Source of the DNA: Candidatus Thalassarchaeaceae archaeon
GTDB lineage: Archaea; Thermoplasmatota; Poseidoniia; Poseidoniales; Thalassarchaeaceae
Direction: 5' to 3'
Length of the DNA: 64,000 nucleotides
Assembly: GCA_023268715.1 (NCBI GenBank)
Contig: JALRLV010000005.1
Span: 1-64,000 of the forward strand
The position numbers and the translations under genes were made by a program. Below, in pieces: positions 1 to 8,593 of this stretch. How positions within the stretch are numbered: position 1 is the stretch's first letter; each line of letters begins with the position of its first letter. The notes beneath the pieces are model-generated. The model had not been told where the DNA came from. It did no database searches and was given only the letters and a program-made list of their open reading frames with translations.

Positions 1-10
1 GTGTGAAGAT

Positions 11-916
11 TTAGTGTTGACTTGCCTTATCCAATGGCTGTGCTGGTGGTGCTAGGAAAACCAAGGCCACTCCCGAACCAACAATCAGTATTCCACCAGC
101 CCAATCAGCAATGCTGAGCGCCTCTTCGAAAAGCACGAATCCATAGAATGTCGCTACGATTACGGTCAGATAAGAGAATGCACTTACCCAGGCAGCGTTG
201 GCTCTGTGGTAAGCCATAGTTATGCCAACCTGACCTCCACCTGCTCCTATTCCTACTCCAATCAATGCTGCCAGCGTGTGGGTGTCGAGACTGGATACAT
301 GCGGTACAGCTTGAACGAGTGAACCCGCCACTGAAAATGCTGCGAACCAGAAAACCACAGAAGTCGCCGAATCTGTTTTTCTTAGTTCTCGCACATAGAT
401 GTAAGCCAAGGCGGCGAATAATCCCGAACCGAGTGCGAGTAGAGCATTGGGTTCGACTGACCCTAAACTTGGAGAGACGATTAGAACAATACCGGCAAAG
501 GCGGTAACTACCAAGGCAATTACTGATGGTTGAACCTTCTCGGCGATAATACGACCTGATAGTAGTGCTACGAAAATAGGCGCAGTGTACTGTAGTGTTA
601 CAGCCTGACCGATCGGAATCCTAGCAAGTGCTGAGAAATATAGAATCATTGCAATTAGGCCAACAGTGCAGCGTAGAAACATGGTTTTCGGGTCATTCAT
701 CTTGAGAGAGATTCCACGACTTACAGCAAATCCAGCAACTGCGAATGCTATGACCGCTGAACGAATCAAGATAACCATCCAAACATCGACACCATCCAAG
801 TCACTTGTGTACTTGACCAAGGCATTCATAGTACCGAAGCAAAGGCTTCCAAAAATCATCCATAGCACAGCTACATGGGGTGTATCAACTGGGTCGGACA
901 AACTCAGAGCCCCCAA
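11..916 (-). CDS. EamA/DMT-family transporter
   Basis: About 300 residues and almost entirely hydrophobic, with roughly ten predicted membrane helices arranged as two repeats, as in the drug/metabolite transporter superfamily (EamA). The first repeat ends with the typical run around the IPIGQAVTLQYTAPIF segment, where many members have a proline in a half-broken helix; the second repeat has the matching FEEALSIADWAGG loop. Such proteins export amino acids, metabolites or drugs from the cytoplasm, but the substrate cannot be read from sequence. The start is a TTG overlapping the end of the upstream parA gene by 13 bases, so the two are probably co-transcribed; a TTG five codons later is an alternative. 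Family assignment is firm, function is open. Confidence 0.85.
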   Translation of the reverse strand: MGALSLSDPVDTPHVAVLWMIFGSLCFGTMNALVKYTSDLDGVDVWMVILIRSAVIAFAVAGFAVSRGISLKMNDPKTMFLRCTVGLIAMILYFSALARIPIGQAVTLQYTAPIFVALLSGRIIAEKVQPSVIALVVTAFAGIVLIVSPSLGSVEPNALLALGSGLFAALAYIYVRELRKTDSATSVVFWFAAFSVAGSLVQAVPHVSSLDTHTLAALIGVGIGAGGGQVGITMAYHRANAAWVSAFSYLTVIVATFYGFVLFEEALSIADWAGGILIVGSGVALVFLAPPAQPLDKASQH

Positions 917-1851
917 CGTGATTCGAGCACACTGGAAACTTTCTGGTAGTCTTGGCCACCATTGCTGTTAGGGTCATGAAGATGGATTGGTATGCCATGG
1001 CTAGGTGCTTCTGCCAACTTGATATTTCGTCGGATTGCTGGCTCGATTAGTAATTCTGGAAATGCCTCCTTTACCTCACCTGCAACCTGTTGATTTAGCA
1101 AAGTCGGGGCGTGCATGGTAAGCATAACCCCGTCAACACCCAATCTCGGATTTAGAAGTCCTCTCACCTCTCTAATTGTACCCGCTAACATGGCTAGGCC
1201 TTCGAGGGCAAAATACTCCGTTTGAACTGGAATAATTATCCCATCACTTGCGACCAGTGCATTGATTGTCACTATTCCCAGTGAAGGGGGAGTGTCAATA
1301 ATTACAACATCATAATGCGGTAAAAGCGGGGCTAATGCCTCCGACAACCTTCGCTCTCTACCAAGTTGCCGTAGCATCTCCTGTTCTAGGCCGACGAGGG
1401 AGCGATCTCCGACGATTATGTGAACCCCATCAACCGCAGTTGCATGGCGACTTTCCACAGCACTTTCTGGATTGAGAATTAAATCTCTAGTGGTGGTTTT
1501 GACTCGACTCTTGTTTACACCAAGCCCGGTTGCGCAATTGCCCTGTGAATCTGCGTCAACAACCAATACCTTGTGACCGCGTAAGGCCAATTGTGCAGCG
1601 ATGTTGATTACACTCGTCGTCTTTCCAACTCCTCCTTTCTGATTGATGATGGTAACAACCCTAGCCCTACCCTCTGGGGTGGGCCGAGATTTGGGTAACT
1701 CAAGAGGAGTTCTTGCCCGTGCTGTACTAATCTCATCAACGGAGTCTAAAGTCGGCAGACCCTTGTCTTCGACCTCAGTGAATTCAGCATCGATAATCAG
1801 CGGTGCTGAGCCTGCCTCAGGCAGATCTTCCACCTTTCTACCAGCGGACAT
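904..1851 (-). CDS. parA: ParA/Soj-type chromosome-partitioning ATPase
   Basis: A deviant Walker A motif KGGVGKTT (about residues 72-79), a DADSQGN segment and a VIIDTPPS Walker B region identify a ParA/MinD-superfamily ATPase of the Soj type; the C-terminal LAEAPSHG motif is typical of chromosomal ParA. ParA dimers bind DNA non-specifically in the ATP state and position cargo in the cell. The open frame reaches back to a TTG at 1905, but I prefer the ATG at 1851; either way there is an unusual hydrophilic N-terminal extension of at least 60 residues before the ATPase core. No ParB lies next to it. It follows a SAP-domain membrane protein by a short gap on the same strand and overlaps a transporter downstream. 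Confidence 0.9.
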   Translation of the reverse strand: MSAGRKVEDLPEAGSAPLIIDAEFTEVEDKGLPTLDSVDEISTARARTPLELPKSRPTPEGRARVVTIINQKGGVGKTTSVINIAAQLALRGHKVLVVDADSQGNCATGLGVNKSRVKTTTRDLILNPESAVESRHATAVDGVHIIVGDRSLVGLEQEMLRQLGRERRLSEALAPLLPHYDVVIIDTPPSLGIVTINALVASDGIIIPVQTEYFALEGLAMLAGTIREVRGLLNPRLGVDGVMLTMHAPTLLNQQVAGEVKEAFPELLIEPAIRRNIKLAEAPSHGIPIHLHDPNSNGGQDYQKVSSVLESRWGL

Positions 1852-1943
1852 ACGAGCGCTTCCGGCGCTCGGAAGGCTGTTCAATGTGCCGACAATGACG
1901 AACAATCTAGATGCCTTTAGGAGACAGAATTAGAATTGCCGAA

Positions 1944-4301
1944 TCAGTTAGGAGGCGCCCAGAAATGATACCAACCGAGCAGCCTTGCATTCTCAGCATC
2001 CATAATACAAACAACATCGTGATTTCTGTTGTTGCCATCCGTCCAAGATTTCTCTACATTGACGGTGACTGCCCCTTCTCCCAAACTAATTGGAATTAGG
2101 TCCAAGATTTCGTTATCTTGAGTGACCGATAATCGGTAGCCGTACTCTACGCCTTCTCCCCATCCTCCACTTCCGTCATTGATGTGCAAATTCAACCCTG
2201 GATATCTTGAAGATGAGAGCAATCTGGATTCCAATGAATTCATGGTTAATGTCTCAGGTATAGCGTTTCGATTCCATTGAACAGTTCCATCGTCCATATT
2301 TTCATCATCAATTAGTGAGCAACCCCCATTGTCTTCCTCAACAACGGTCCAACCAGCGCTCTCATCTTCAGTCACCCATGACATATTCCATTGAATGTTT
2401 GAGTTGACAACGATGGTTGATGCCCTCCAAACATATCCGCCTTGTTCTATGGCGGTAGAAACACCGCTTGTGGAATAGTTCGCAAGAGTGCACTCCAAAG
2501 CTGCCTCTAGATCCCACGACCTAATCGCGCTCTCATCTGGCATAGCAGCGCCCCAAGACCTCTGAGCACTAGTCCCTGGGCGATCTTCTCCAGGTCCGGG
2601 TTTACTGGTGTAATCCACCAACCATTCAATTGCCGTTGAACCGGAGTTGATTCCACTTTTCACAGCTCTCATTGAGAATGAAATTGTAATTCGTCCATCT
2701 GGGATTGCGGCGTCGGAAAGCGATGTTTCAATCAAGCCGCAATCACTCGATTTTAGATTTTTATCGATTACGATATTTGCAGTTTGTTCCACCGGCCAGG
2801 GGACATTGCTCTTGACCAACATGTTGATTGTAATGTGGCCATTACAAGCATCAAATTCTGGATGAGACATAGAAATTGGATAAACCAAACCATGCTCATT
2901 GTCATTGATTTCTTTACCCACTGACCAAGACCATTCTGAGCCTGCTTCAGATGTTGTGCCTGAAGTCAAAGATTCATCGCCGAAAAATTCGTACAAATCT
3001 AGGGGTGTAAGTGGTAGGAAGACATAGGACGATACCACACCTAACCCAGAAATTGATTCTAATCCAAAAGTTGTGGCTTCTAGGTTCGTGGCTTGATTTT
3101 CTGAATCTAAAATCGTCAAATCTGTACCTGTTCTTATCAATTGTTTATCTCCAATATCAGTCCAAGTTCTGGTTGTCATATCCAAGTTATTGTCATCCAA
3201 AAACCAACCTACAGTTCCACATTCCCCTTCATCTCGCCAAGTCTTACCACTCAAGTCTATATTCATCTCATGGTCGATAACTTTCTCAGCGGTCAAATGT
3301 GTTCTTCCAAATGCATCCAAGGCGTTGACTGCGCCGCTATACTGCTTATCTGAAGGATGTATAATATCCGCTGGATCTCCATTTCGAATACTAATGCTTC
3401 CAACTCCTGAGGCAATGTTTGCTGAAAGTTCTCCACAGGCGTCATCGAGCGGTCCAGAAGCAGCATCTCTGAATATCGCAACCATGTCGTCACCCTCGAC
3501 ATCTATGCTGGAACTCAAAATGTTGAATTCCATACTATCTCCGTAATGAAGAGTTCTTGCTTGGAATGAAGAATCTTGTTGCATAAAGAAGGTGAATCCT
3601 ATCGCTCCAAGAATAAGGGCCGATATTGTAATTGCTGCGATAACTTTCGGAGAGAATTGAATTGAAGATAGCCTTGGTATAGTAATCGTAATAGAGGCTT
3701 GTTCCACATCAGAATCGATTTCACTAGCAACTAACGCTAGCTCAGTCTCATCGGCTATCACGCCTCCAGCCCAAGCATCTTCTTCCTCTTCATCGAGGAT
3801 TAACTCTGGTTTTTTCGTTACAGAAGTTATTTCTTCGTCGGCACTTTCTAGGACTAAATCCAGCTCATCCTCAGCCTCCGACTCAATTTCGGCCTGGATT
3901 AAATCTGCCTCCATGACTTCTTGTTCGAGAATTTCTACAGTTTCGGGTTCAGTTTCTACAGCTACTTCCTGTGGTCCTCCTTCCCCACCGGACTCAAAAC
4001 GGGAAAGAAGTCGATCTATCGCATCATCCTTGTCTTGTTCTGAACTAGAAGATATTACTTTGGTTTCAGGCGGGCTTTCGGGCATCTTATCTCCGAGTAA
4101 ACGAGAGATTAACTCCTCCTTATTTCCGGAGATGAGCACTCCCTTTTCTTTACACAAAGTACGTAGTTCTGATACCTTCATTGATGATAGTGAATCACGG
4201 TCCAGACCCATCCCTCCTGTTCGACTTACGCTAGGTAGTCGCACACTGGGGCTTTCAACTCCTTCGGCGTTCCGCTTTGCGGAACGTGGATACGTGCGCA
4301 T
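1944..4301 (-). CDS. Membrane protein with cytoplasmic SAP domain and large external domain
   Basis: Not assignable to a named family. The open frame extends to 4334 (796 residues). In that numbering residues 51-82 form a SAP motif (MKVSELRTLCKEKG, then NKEELISRLL), a helix-extension-helix fold that usually binds DNA or RNA. Residues 85-220 are a strongly acidic, disordered linker. Residues 230-251 are one clear transmembrane helix. The remaining 545 residues have no further helix, contain scattered cysteines and Trp/Gly-rich beta-like sequence, and should lie outside the cell. No signal peptide precedes the SAP domain, so it should be cytoplasmic. The start is uncertain: 4334 (TTG), 4301 (ATG) and an ATG just before the SAP motif are all possible. 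The downstream neighbour on the same strand is parA. Confidence 0.8.
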   Translation of the reverse strand: MRTYPRSAKRNAEGVESPSVRLPSVSRTGGMGLDRDSLSSMKVSELRTLCKEKGVLISGNKEELISRLLGDKMPESPPETKVISSSSEQDKDDAIDRLLSRFESGGEGGPQEVAVETEPETVEILEQEVMEADLIQAEIESEAEDELDLVLESADEEITSVTKKPELILDEEEEDAWAGGVIADETELALVASEIDSDVEQASITITIPRLSSIQFSPKVIAAITISALILGAIGFTFFMQQDSSFQARTLHYGDSMEFNILSSSIDVEGDDMVAIFRDAASGPLDDACGELSANIASGVGSISIRNGDPADIIHPSDKQYSGAVNALDAFGRTHLTAEKVIDHEMNIDLSGKTWRDEGECGTVGWFLDDNNLDMTTRTWTDIGDKQLIRTGTDLTILDSENQATNLEATTFGLESISGLGVVSSYVFLPLTPLDLYEFFGDESLTSGTTSEAGSEWSWSVGKEINDNEHGLVYPISMSHPEFDACNGHITINMLVKSNVPWPVEQTANIVIDKNLKSSDCGLIETSLSDAAIPDGRITISFSMRAVKSGINSGSTAIEWLVDYTSKPGPGEDRPGTSAQRSWGAAMPDESAIRSWDLEAALECTLANYSTSGVSTAIEQGGYVWRASTIVVNSNIQWNMSWVTEDESAGWTVVEEDNGGCSLIDDENMDDGTVQWNRNAIPETLTMNSLESRLLSSSRYPGLNLHINDGSGGWGEGVEYGYRLSVTQDNEILDLIPISLGEGAVTVNVEKSWTDGNNRNHDVVCIMDAENARLLGWYHFWAPPN

Positions 4302-4422
4302 GCGGGACGCCGCCAGAAGGGCTAATTTTCTCAAATTTTAAAGTTAGATTGTGAAATAGAGAATATTCTCATCCCAATCTACATCCGTCAGACTCAAGAA
4401 GGATTGGTGTTCGGCGCGGGAT

Positions 4423-5376
4423 ATGTACCCACGTCTGGTCATTCTCTCTCGCGGTCCGAGGTTGTACTCAACCCGCCGTCTTGCAGAAGAAGCCCAGAAG
4501 GCTGGATGGGCAGTTCGAATCATCGATCCATTAAAGCTCACAGTAGTGGTTGATGAAAAGGGCGGGCGTATATTCCACCGTGGTTGGCCTATCGAATGTG
4601 AGGCGGTAATCCCGCGAATCGGATTCTCCATCACTCGAAGAGGTGTGGCGATAGTGCGTCAATTCGAGCAAATGGGAGTAATTGTTCTAAATCCGTCTCT
4701 TTCGATTGAACAGAGTCGGGACAAACTCCGAGCTAGTCAATTGATGGCGGATGCAGGAGTTCCTATCCCCGTAACAGCCCACGTTGCTTCTACTTCAGAC
4801 GTAGACAGTGCATTGGCTAGAGTTGGTGGGGTTCCTTGTGTCGTAAAAACAACAGAGGGAACTCAGGGTTCTGGTGTATTTCTTGCTAGAAACTATCCTC
4901 AAGTTAGACAACTCGTAAGCCAAATGCTAGAGAGAGGAATGAAACCATTAGTCCAGAAATATATTGAGGAATCTCATGGTAGAGACATTCGAGTTCTTGT
5001 CGTTGGTGGAAAAGTCGCTGCAGCAATGAGACGACGGGCATCTGGAAGTGAATTCAGATCCAACTTCCACCTTGGAGGAAGTGTAGAGAGAGTTCAGTTG
5101 AACGAGGAATATGTTTCAGTAGCGCTTTCAGCGGCAAATATCCTCGGCATGGATATTGCAGGTGTCGACCTGTTGGAATCGAGTAGTGGTCCACTTGTTC
5201 TGGAAGTCAACTCAAGTCCCGGTCTGGAAGGCATTGAGGGCGCATCTGGAGTAAATGTTGCTGGGGCGGTTGCTGAATATCTGAATAACCGCCTGGAAGC
5301 GTTCGAAGGACAACAAAAAGAAGAATCGGAATTGCCAGATTCAGCCTTCGACGAGCCCTCAATGACTACTGATTGA
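4423..5376 (+). CDS. rimK: RimK-like ATP-grasp amino-acid ligase
   Basis: An ATP-grasp enzyme of about 317 residues, matching the RimK/LysX/MptN/CofF size. Diagnostic segments are the N-terminal substrate domain ending in VIPRIGFSITRRG, the ATP-binding lysine region VVKTTEGTQGSGVFLA, QKYIEESHGRDIRVLVVGG, and the metal-binding VLEVNSSPGLEGIEG near the C terminus. These ligases add glutamate or another amino acid to a carboxylate: ribosomal protein bS6 in bacteria, coenzyme F420 or methanopterin in methanogens, LysW in lysine synthesis. The overall pattern is closest to bacterial RimK, but the substrate here is unknown. The acidic tail of about 25 residues after the core is atypical. It is transcribed divergently from the SAP membrane-protein gene. 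Confidence 0.85.
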   Translation: MYPRLVILSRGPRLYSTRRLAEEAQKAGWAVRIIDPLKLTVVVDEKGGRIFHRGWPIECEAVIPRIGFSITRRGVAIVRQFEQMGVIVLNPSLSIEQSRDKLRASQLMADAGVPIPVTAHVASTSDVDSALARVGGVPCVVKTTEGTQGSGVFLARNYPQVRQLVSQMLERGMKPLVQKYIEESHGRDIRVLVVGGKVAAAMRRRASGSEFRSNFHLGGSVERVQLNEEYVSVALSAANILGMDIAGVDLLESSSGPLVLEVNSSPGLEGIEGASGVNVAGAVAEYLNNRLEAFEGQQKEESELPDSAFDEPSMTTD

Positions 5377-5388
5377 AATCAGTAAACG

Positions 5389-5523
5389 GCTTTTTTGCTA
5401 TTACTCAAAAAACCTAGCCGTAAGGCTGCCCACATCAGAAGCATTCAAGTTTGGATAGACACACTTGGGCTCGCCCGTATGGGCAGGGATGCACCCGTCG
5501 TTCGCGACGGAAATAGGCGAGGG
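5389..5523 (+). ncRNA. Structure-prone spacer, possible small RNA or leader before xer
   Basis: The spacer between the RimK-like and Xer genes contains several nested inverted repeats. CTCGCC at 5470-5475 pairs with GGCGAG at 5516-5521 and encloses a perfect 6-bp hairpin CCGTCG-TTCG-CGACGG at 5495-5510. GCCC-GTAT-GGGC at 5473-5484 is an alternative to the outer stem. Upstream, CAAGT and ACTTG (about 5448-5470) can pair, as can AGCC and GGCT around 5414-5425. No tRNA, SRP or RNase P signature is evident. It could be a small RNA, the 5' leader of the xer mRNA or the 3' end of the upstream transcript. Pairing is seen directly; function is inference. Confidence 0.3.
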
Positions 5524-5531
5524 ACCTTGAT

Positions 5532-6659
5532 ATGGAAGACGAAGATAGAGGATTTGCTAGCCGAGAGGTTATGCAGGGGCGGTTCGAAACTTCCTCTACT
5601 ATTAGTCAATCCAGCCCGGTAAACCCTCTTCCTACGAGACTAATGAGATTGGCAGCCCTCCCTTGGTTTGATTGCTGGGCTGGGCAATTACGCACTGAAA
5701 AGAAATCAAAGCACACAATTCGCGCATATACAGTAGCGGCGCGAGATTTCTCGACTACTGTTTTACCGGGTGAGGAAGAAGTAACTTGGGAAACCGCTCA
5801 GGATATTCCAGTAAGAGTCTATCATGAGCGCGTTAATCCATCTTCGGGGCGTGTAGATGCTTGGCTGAACAGCCTAGGTGAGTTGCGTCCTGCTACAATA
5901 AACGCCAGACTAGCGGCGGTATCTCATCTTCTCAAATGGCTAGGATATACTGTTCCTGAATGGGTACAAAGACCGGCGCGCCGACGACCTCTGCCACGAC
6001 CATTAGGTCGGTCAGAGGTAGTGAAAGTTCGTTCAGCGGCGCTTAGGATGGAAGACCCATTAGCTCATCCAATAGTTACCACAATGTTGGACACCGGATT
6101 GCGAATATCTGAATTGTGCAATTTAGATATTGATGATGTTGACCATGAAGACCTATCGGCTCTCGTAATTGGTGGTAAGGGAGAAAAGGACCGAACTGTG
6201 TTGTTTACGAAGAAGACCACCGAAGCTATTGAAGCGTGGAATCCTATCAGAACCATGCGCTCAAAGATGTTAGAAAATGAGGACTCGGAAAGAGCCCTAT
6301 TCCTTTCTAGCAGAGGAAACAGAATCAATCCTAGGTCTATTCAGAAATTAATTGACAGATTGGCAGATGAGGCTGAAATCCCTCGAGCACGATTATCCCC
6401 CCACACTTTGCGACACACATTCGCGACAGGTTTGCTTGAGCGTGGTGCAGATTTAGTTACCATTCAGAGATTATTAGGGCATGCAAGTATCGCAACAACC
6501 AGAGTATATCTAGAGATAAGTGACCAAACACTCAGAGAGATTTACCACAGAGCTCAGCGGTTACCAGAATTGGAAGAGTTCGAAATTGGCTCAGAAGTTG
6601 AAGATGAATTAGAGAGCGAATATCTGATACTTCCAGCGACTGCGATTCAACAAGATTAG
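5532..6659 (+). CDS. xerA: Xer-type tyrosine recombinase
   Basis: A tyrosine recombinase of the XerC/XerD/XerA class. All catalytic residues are present: Arg191 in LDTGLRISEL, Lys216 in GGKGEKDR, His291 and Arg294 in HTLRHTFATG, His317 in LLGHASIATT and the nucleophile Tyr326. Residues 38-140 form the SAM-like N-terminal core-binding domain (Phage_int_SAM). Archaeal XerA acts at a dif-like site to resolve chromosome dimers, and a single-copy Xer in an archaeon without nearby mobile genes fits that housekeeping role. The first ~37 residues are low-similarity and the true start may be the methionine at residue 38 (LMRLAALPWF); the ATG at 5532 has a GAGGGA about nine bases upstream. No phage genes flank it. 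Confidence 0.9.
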   Translation: MEDEDRGFASREVMQGRFETSSTISQSSPVNPLPTRLMRLAALPWFDCWAGQLRTEKKSKHTIRAYTVAARDFSTTVLPGEEEVTWETAQDIPVRVYHERVNPSSGRVDAWLNSLGELRPATINARLAAVSHLLKWLGYTVPEWVQRPARRRPLPRPLGRSEVVKVRSAALRMEDPLAHPIVTTMLDTGLRISELCNLDIDDVDHEDLSALVIGGKGEKDRTVLFTKKTTEAIEAWNPIRTMRSKMLENEDSERALFLSSRGNRINPRSIQKLIDRLADEAEIPRARLSPHTLRHTFATGLLERGADLVTIQRLLGHASIATTRVYLEISDQTLREIYHRAQRLPELEEFEIGSEVEDELESEYLILPATAIQQD

Positions 6660-6664
6660 TAGAC

Positions 6665-6904
6665 TCATTTTTTTGCTGGATTTTTCTTATTTTGTCGCTT
6701 ATCAACAACTTCTGGACCCTGCCATTCACGTTCAGCTTGAATATTATTTCCCGAATGACCAGGGAGTGGACAATACTTTCCAGCACGACAGCGTGAGCAG
6801 TTATCCTTTGGTGGAATCTCTACGACTTTGGTAAGTCGCCCATACTTGCGTCGTGGCACGTGGTAGTGTTCAAACAGGCGGGACTTGAGCATTCTCGTCT
6901 GCAC
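6665..6904 (-). CDS. Small cysteine-containing protein, possible zinc finger
   Basis: A 79-codon frame (GTG start; an ATG four codons in is also possible) that ends just after the convergent xer stop. It is basic and contains one cysteine cluster of form C-x2-C-x4-C-x4-H (CSRCRAGKYCPLPGH), which could bind one zinc ion. The tail is Lys/Asn/Gln-rich and probably disordered. The N-terminal half (RLFEHYHVPRRKYGRL) looks protein-like rather than random. I do not recognise a family. It fills an otherwise empty 280-base stretch and has its own upstream space shared with the divergent gene at 6940, which supports it being real. Confidence 0.55.
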   Translation of the reverse strand: MQTRMLKSRLFEHYHVPRRKYGRLTKVVEIPPKDNCSRCRAGKYCPLPGHSGNNIQAEREWQGPEVVDKRQNKKNPAKK

Positions 6905-6939
6905 GTAACGTTCAACGCGAAGGCAGTTCAGCCACCATC

Positions 6940-7797
6940 ATGGATGGCGAGGCCGAGTCAGTAGAGGAGGGGACTATCGGCCTCGATCCAAACAAAACCA
7001 TACTATGGGCTCAGGTAAGAGAAGGACAACCACAGATGTCAATAGACATTGAAGGAAGACTTCGTCCCGCTGGAATCAAGGGCAATTCGACTGTATATCT
7101 CGGAGATATTGCCAGGGCTGCTCTACGCTCCCTAGGCCCTGCTGACCCACCATTTTTCGAATCAAAACCTGGTTATGATGAACAGAGGTGGAGACTTTCA
7201 ACCTCAGCAGGAGATGTTTCTATGGTTGTAAAATCGGATTCATATTGGGGATTCGGATTAGTAGCAAGATGTTTTCTCAACCGGATCGAAATCACTGGTC
7301 CATTGGCTCTACGTGCGCGCATTATACACGATATAGCCGCCACCTTAGGTCGAAATCCTTGGGAGCCATCATGGACATCGAGATTTGTCAAAAGGACAGG
7401 CGCTACAATCTCCCAACATCGTAGCGCTTGGGAAGGACTCATACATCACGCAAGAGATGAGATGAACGAAGAAATCACCAATCTATCTGAAAAAATATCA
7501 ACGCTTCGTGGAAGCGAGGATATCGAGCTCATACTAAACCAAGCCGAACAAAATTTGGATGAGGCTCGAGCTGCCCTTTCCGATCAAAATGCTCCAGCCG
7601 TGGAAAGGGCTCTAGCTAGGGCAACACAGGCCCTAGTGGAAGCAGACCCTACAACAGAAGTCAGATCATCAGAGGCAGCCGCAATCGATTCGGGAGCTCT
7701 CACATGGTGGGACAAGAACCAAGATGAAGATGAGGTGGAGCCCTCGCACCTACTAGATGATGAATTACCAGTTGTCGATTTAACCGGTGAAGAGTGA
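6940..7797 (+). CDS. Conserved-looking protein of unknown function with coiled-coil region
   Basis: 285 residues, soluble, no signal peptide or membrane helix. Residues 1-160 look globular (alternating hydrophobic pattern, WSYG/FGLV-type aromatic segments, one cysteine). Residues 165-240 are helical with heptad-like spacing (ITNLSEKISTLRG, then LNQAEQNLDEARAAL) and probably form a coiled coil. The last 40 residues are acidic. I recognise no family or catalytic motif. It ends exactly where the convergent Sec61-beta gene ends, with the two stop codons directly abutting, which argues that both frames are genuine. Confidence 0.75.
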   Translation: MDGEAESVEEGTIGLDPNKTILWAQVREGQPQMSIDIEGRLRPAGIKGNSTVYLGDIARAALRSLGPADPPFFESKPGYDEQRWRLSTSAGDVSMVVKSDSYWGFGLVARCFLNRIEITGPLALRARIIHDIAATLGRNPWEPSWTSRFVKRTGATISQHRSAWEGLIHHARDEMNEEITNLSEKISTLRGSEDIELILNQAEQNLDEARAALSDQNAPAVERALARATQALVEADPTTEVRSSEAAAIDSGALTWWDKNQDEDEVEPSHLLDDELPVVDLTGEE

Positions 7798-7995
7798 TCA
7801 GACAATTCCAGAAAGGACGTCGCCCATCCATGCCCATACTCCATGGTGCTGAAGATAAATTGCTAGAGAGAAGACAACACATGCAGCGTAGACTATTCCT
7901 TTACTGATCTGAATGGCATCCTCTGACTCCTCGTCGAAGTAGCGGATTAATCCCGCTGCTTGCTGGATGCCGCTGCCCTTCTTCTCCTTCGCCAT
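7798..7995 (-). CDS. secG: Preprotein translocase subunit Sec61-beta (archaeal SecG)
   Basis: A 65-residue tail-anchored protein with the signature of archaeal Sec61-beta: a short polar N terminus, the conserved QQAAGLIRYFDEE motif, then one transmembrane helix (about residues 33-50) near the C terminus. It is the small beta subunit of the SecYEG/Sec61 channel in the cytoplasmic membrane. Length and layout match the family. The extra C-terminal segment after the helix is slightly longer than usual. The upstream region on this strand is AT-rich (7996-8084) and probably carries its promoter. It stands alone, as in many archaea, rather than beside other sec genes. Confidence 0.9.
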   Translation of the reverse strand: MAKEKKGSGIQQAAGLIRYFDEESEDAIQISKGIVYAACVVFSLAIYLQHHGVWAWMGDVLSGIV

Positions 7996-8084
7996 TGGGC
8001 CGTCGCACCTACCTGCACTATTTCAAGACGGCGAAACAGAATAAATGATTAAATTCACAATAAATTACTCAAAATGATACAACA

Positions 8085-8459
8085 TCAAGGATCTAGTGTC
8101 TCAATTAGTACACATCCACCATCGAGTTCGACAATCTTTGAAGCCGCATCCATGGCAGCATCAATGCCGGCGGTCATCAGAATTTCTCGGCGCTTTCCGG
8201 CCGATGATTCGAATACTAATCTGTGAGACAATACTTCCAGTACATCTCTGTCTACAACCTGCCAAACCCATGCTTCCTGATCGACTGTGATTAATGCCTC
8301 AACAGGCACTAGTGGACCTTGCTCTCTACCATTTGTCCTTGCTCGTTCAACGAGACCAATCAACTTTCGAGTTGCCTCAGTATTTGTCGTTCGATTAGGT
8401 TCGGTTGGGCTCCTTGCTATTCTTCTTCTCAGTCCTGTCATGTGCATCCCATACGGCAT
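8085..8459 (-). CDS. Hypothetical 124-residue protein
   Basis: Not recognised. The frame begins with three closely spaced methionines (MPYGMHM), so the exact start is unclear, then a basic helix RRRIARSP and a region RKLIGLVERARTNG. Residues 50-124 look like a mixed alpha/beta fold (VPVEALITVDQEAWVWQVVD, then SKIVELDGGCVLIETLDP) with no obvious catalytic motif or membrane helix. It sits between Sec61-beta and the divergent NSUN-type methyltransferase. The 134-base gap to that gene must hold divergent promoters. Coding is likely because both flanks would otherwise leave a 600-base void. Confidence 0.6.
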   Translation of the reverse strand: MPYGMHMTGLRRRIARSPTEPNRTTNTEATRKLIGLVERARTNGREQGPLVPVEALITVDQEAWVWQVVDRDVLEVLSHRLVFESSAGKRREILMTAGIDAAMDAASKIVELDGGCVLIETLDP

Positions 8460-8593
8460 AGGCCGTGAACCCTGAGCGCATAGTTAGAGGTTTAACCGTT
8501 TACGAATTTGTTTGGGAGAAGAATGAGAATTGTTGGGGGTAGTGAGATTGCCAGAGCCAATCGCTTGATGTTGAAGATGATTGACGCAGCCTT

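Noticed and set aside
5465-5523. tRNA-like fold in the spacer before xer.
   Set aside because: No acceptor stem with 3' CCA, no T-loop consensus TTCGAAT and no anticodon arm can be drawn.
5532-6659. Xer as part of an integrated element.
   Set aside because: No tRNA attachment site, repeats or phage-like neighbours are present; it looks like the housekeeping recombinase.
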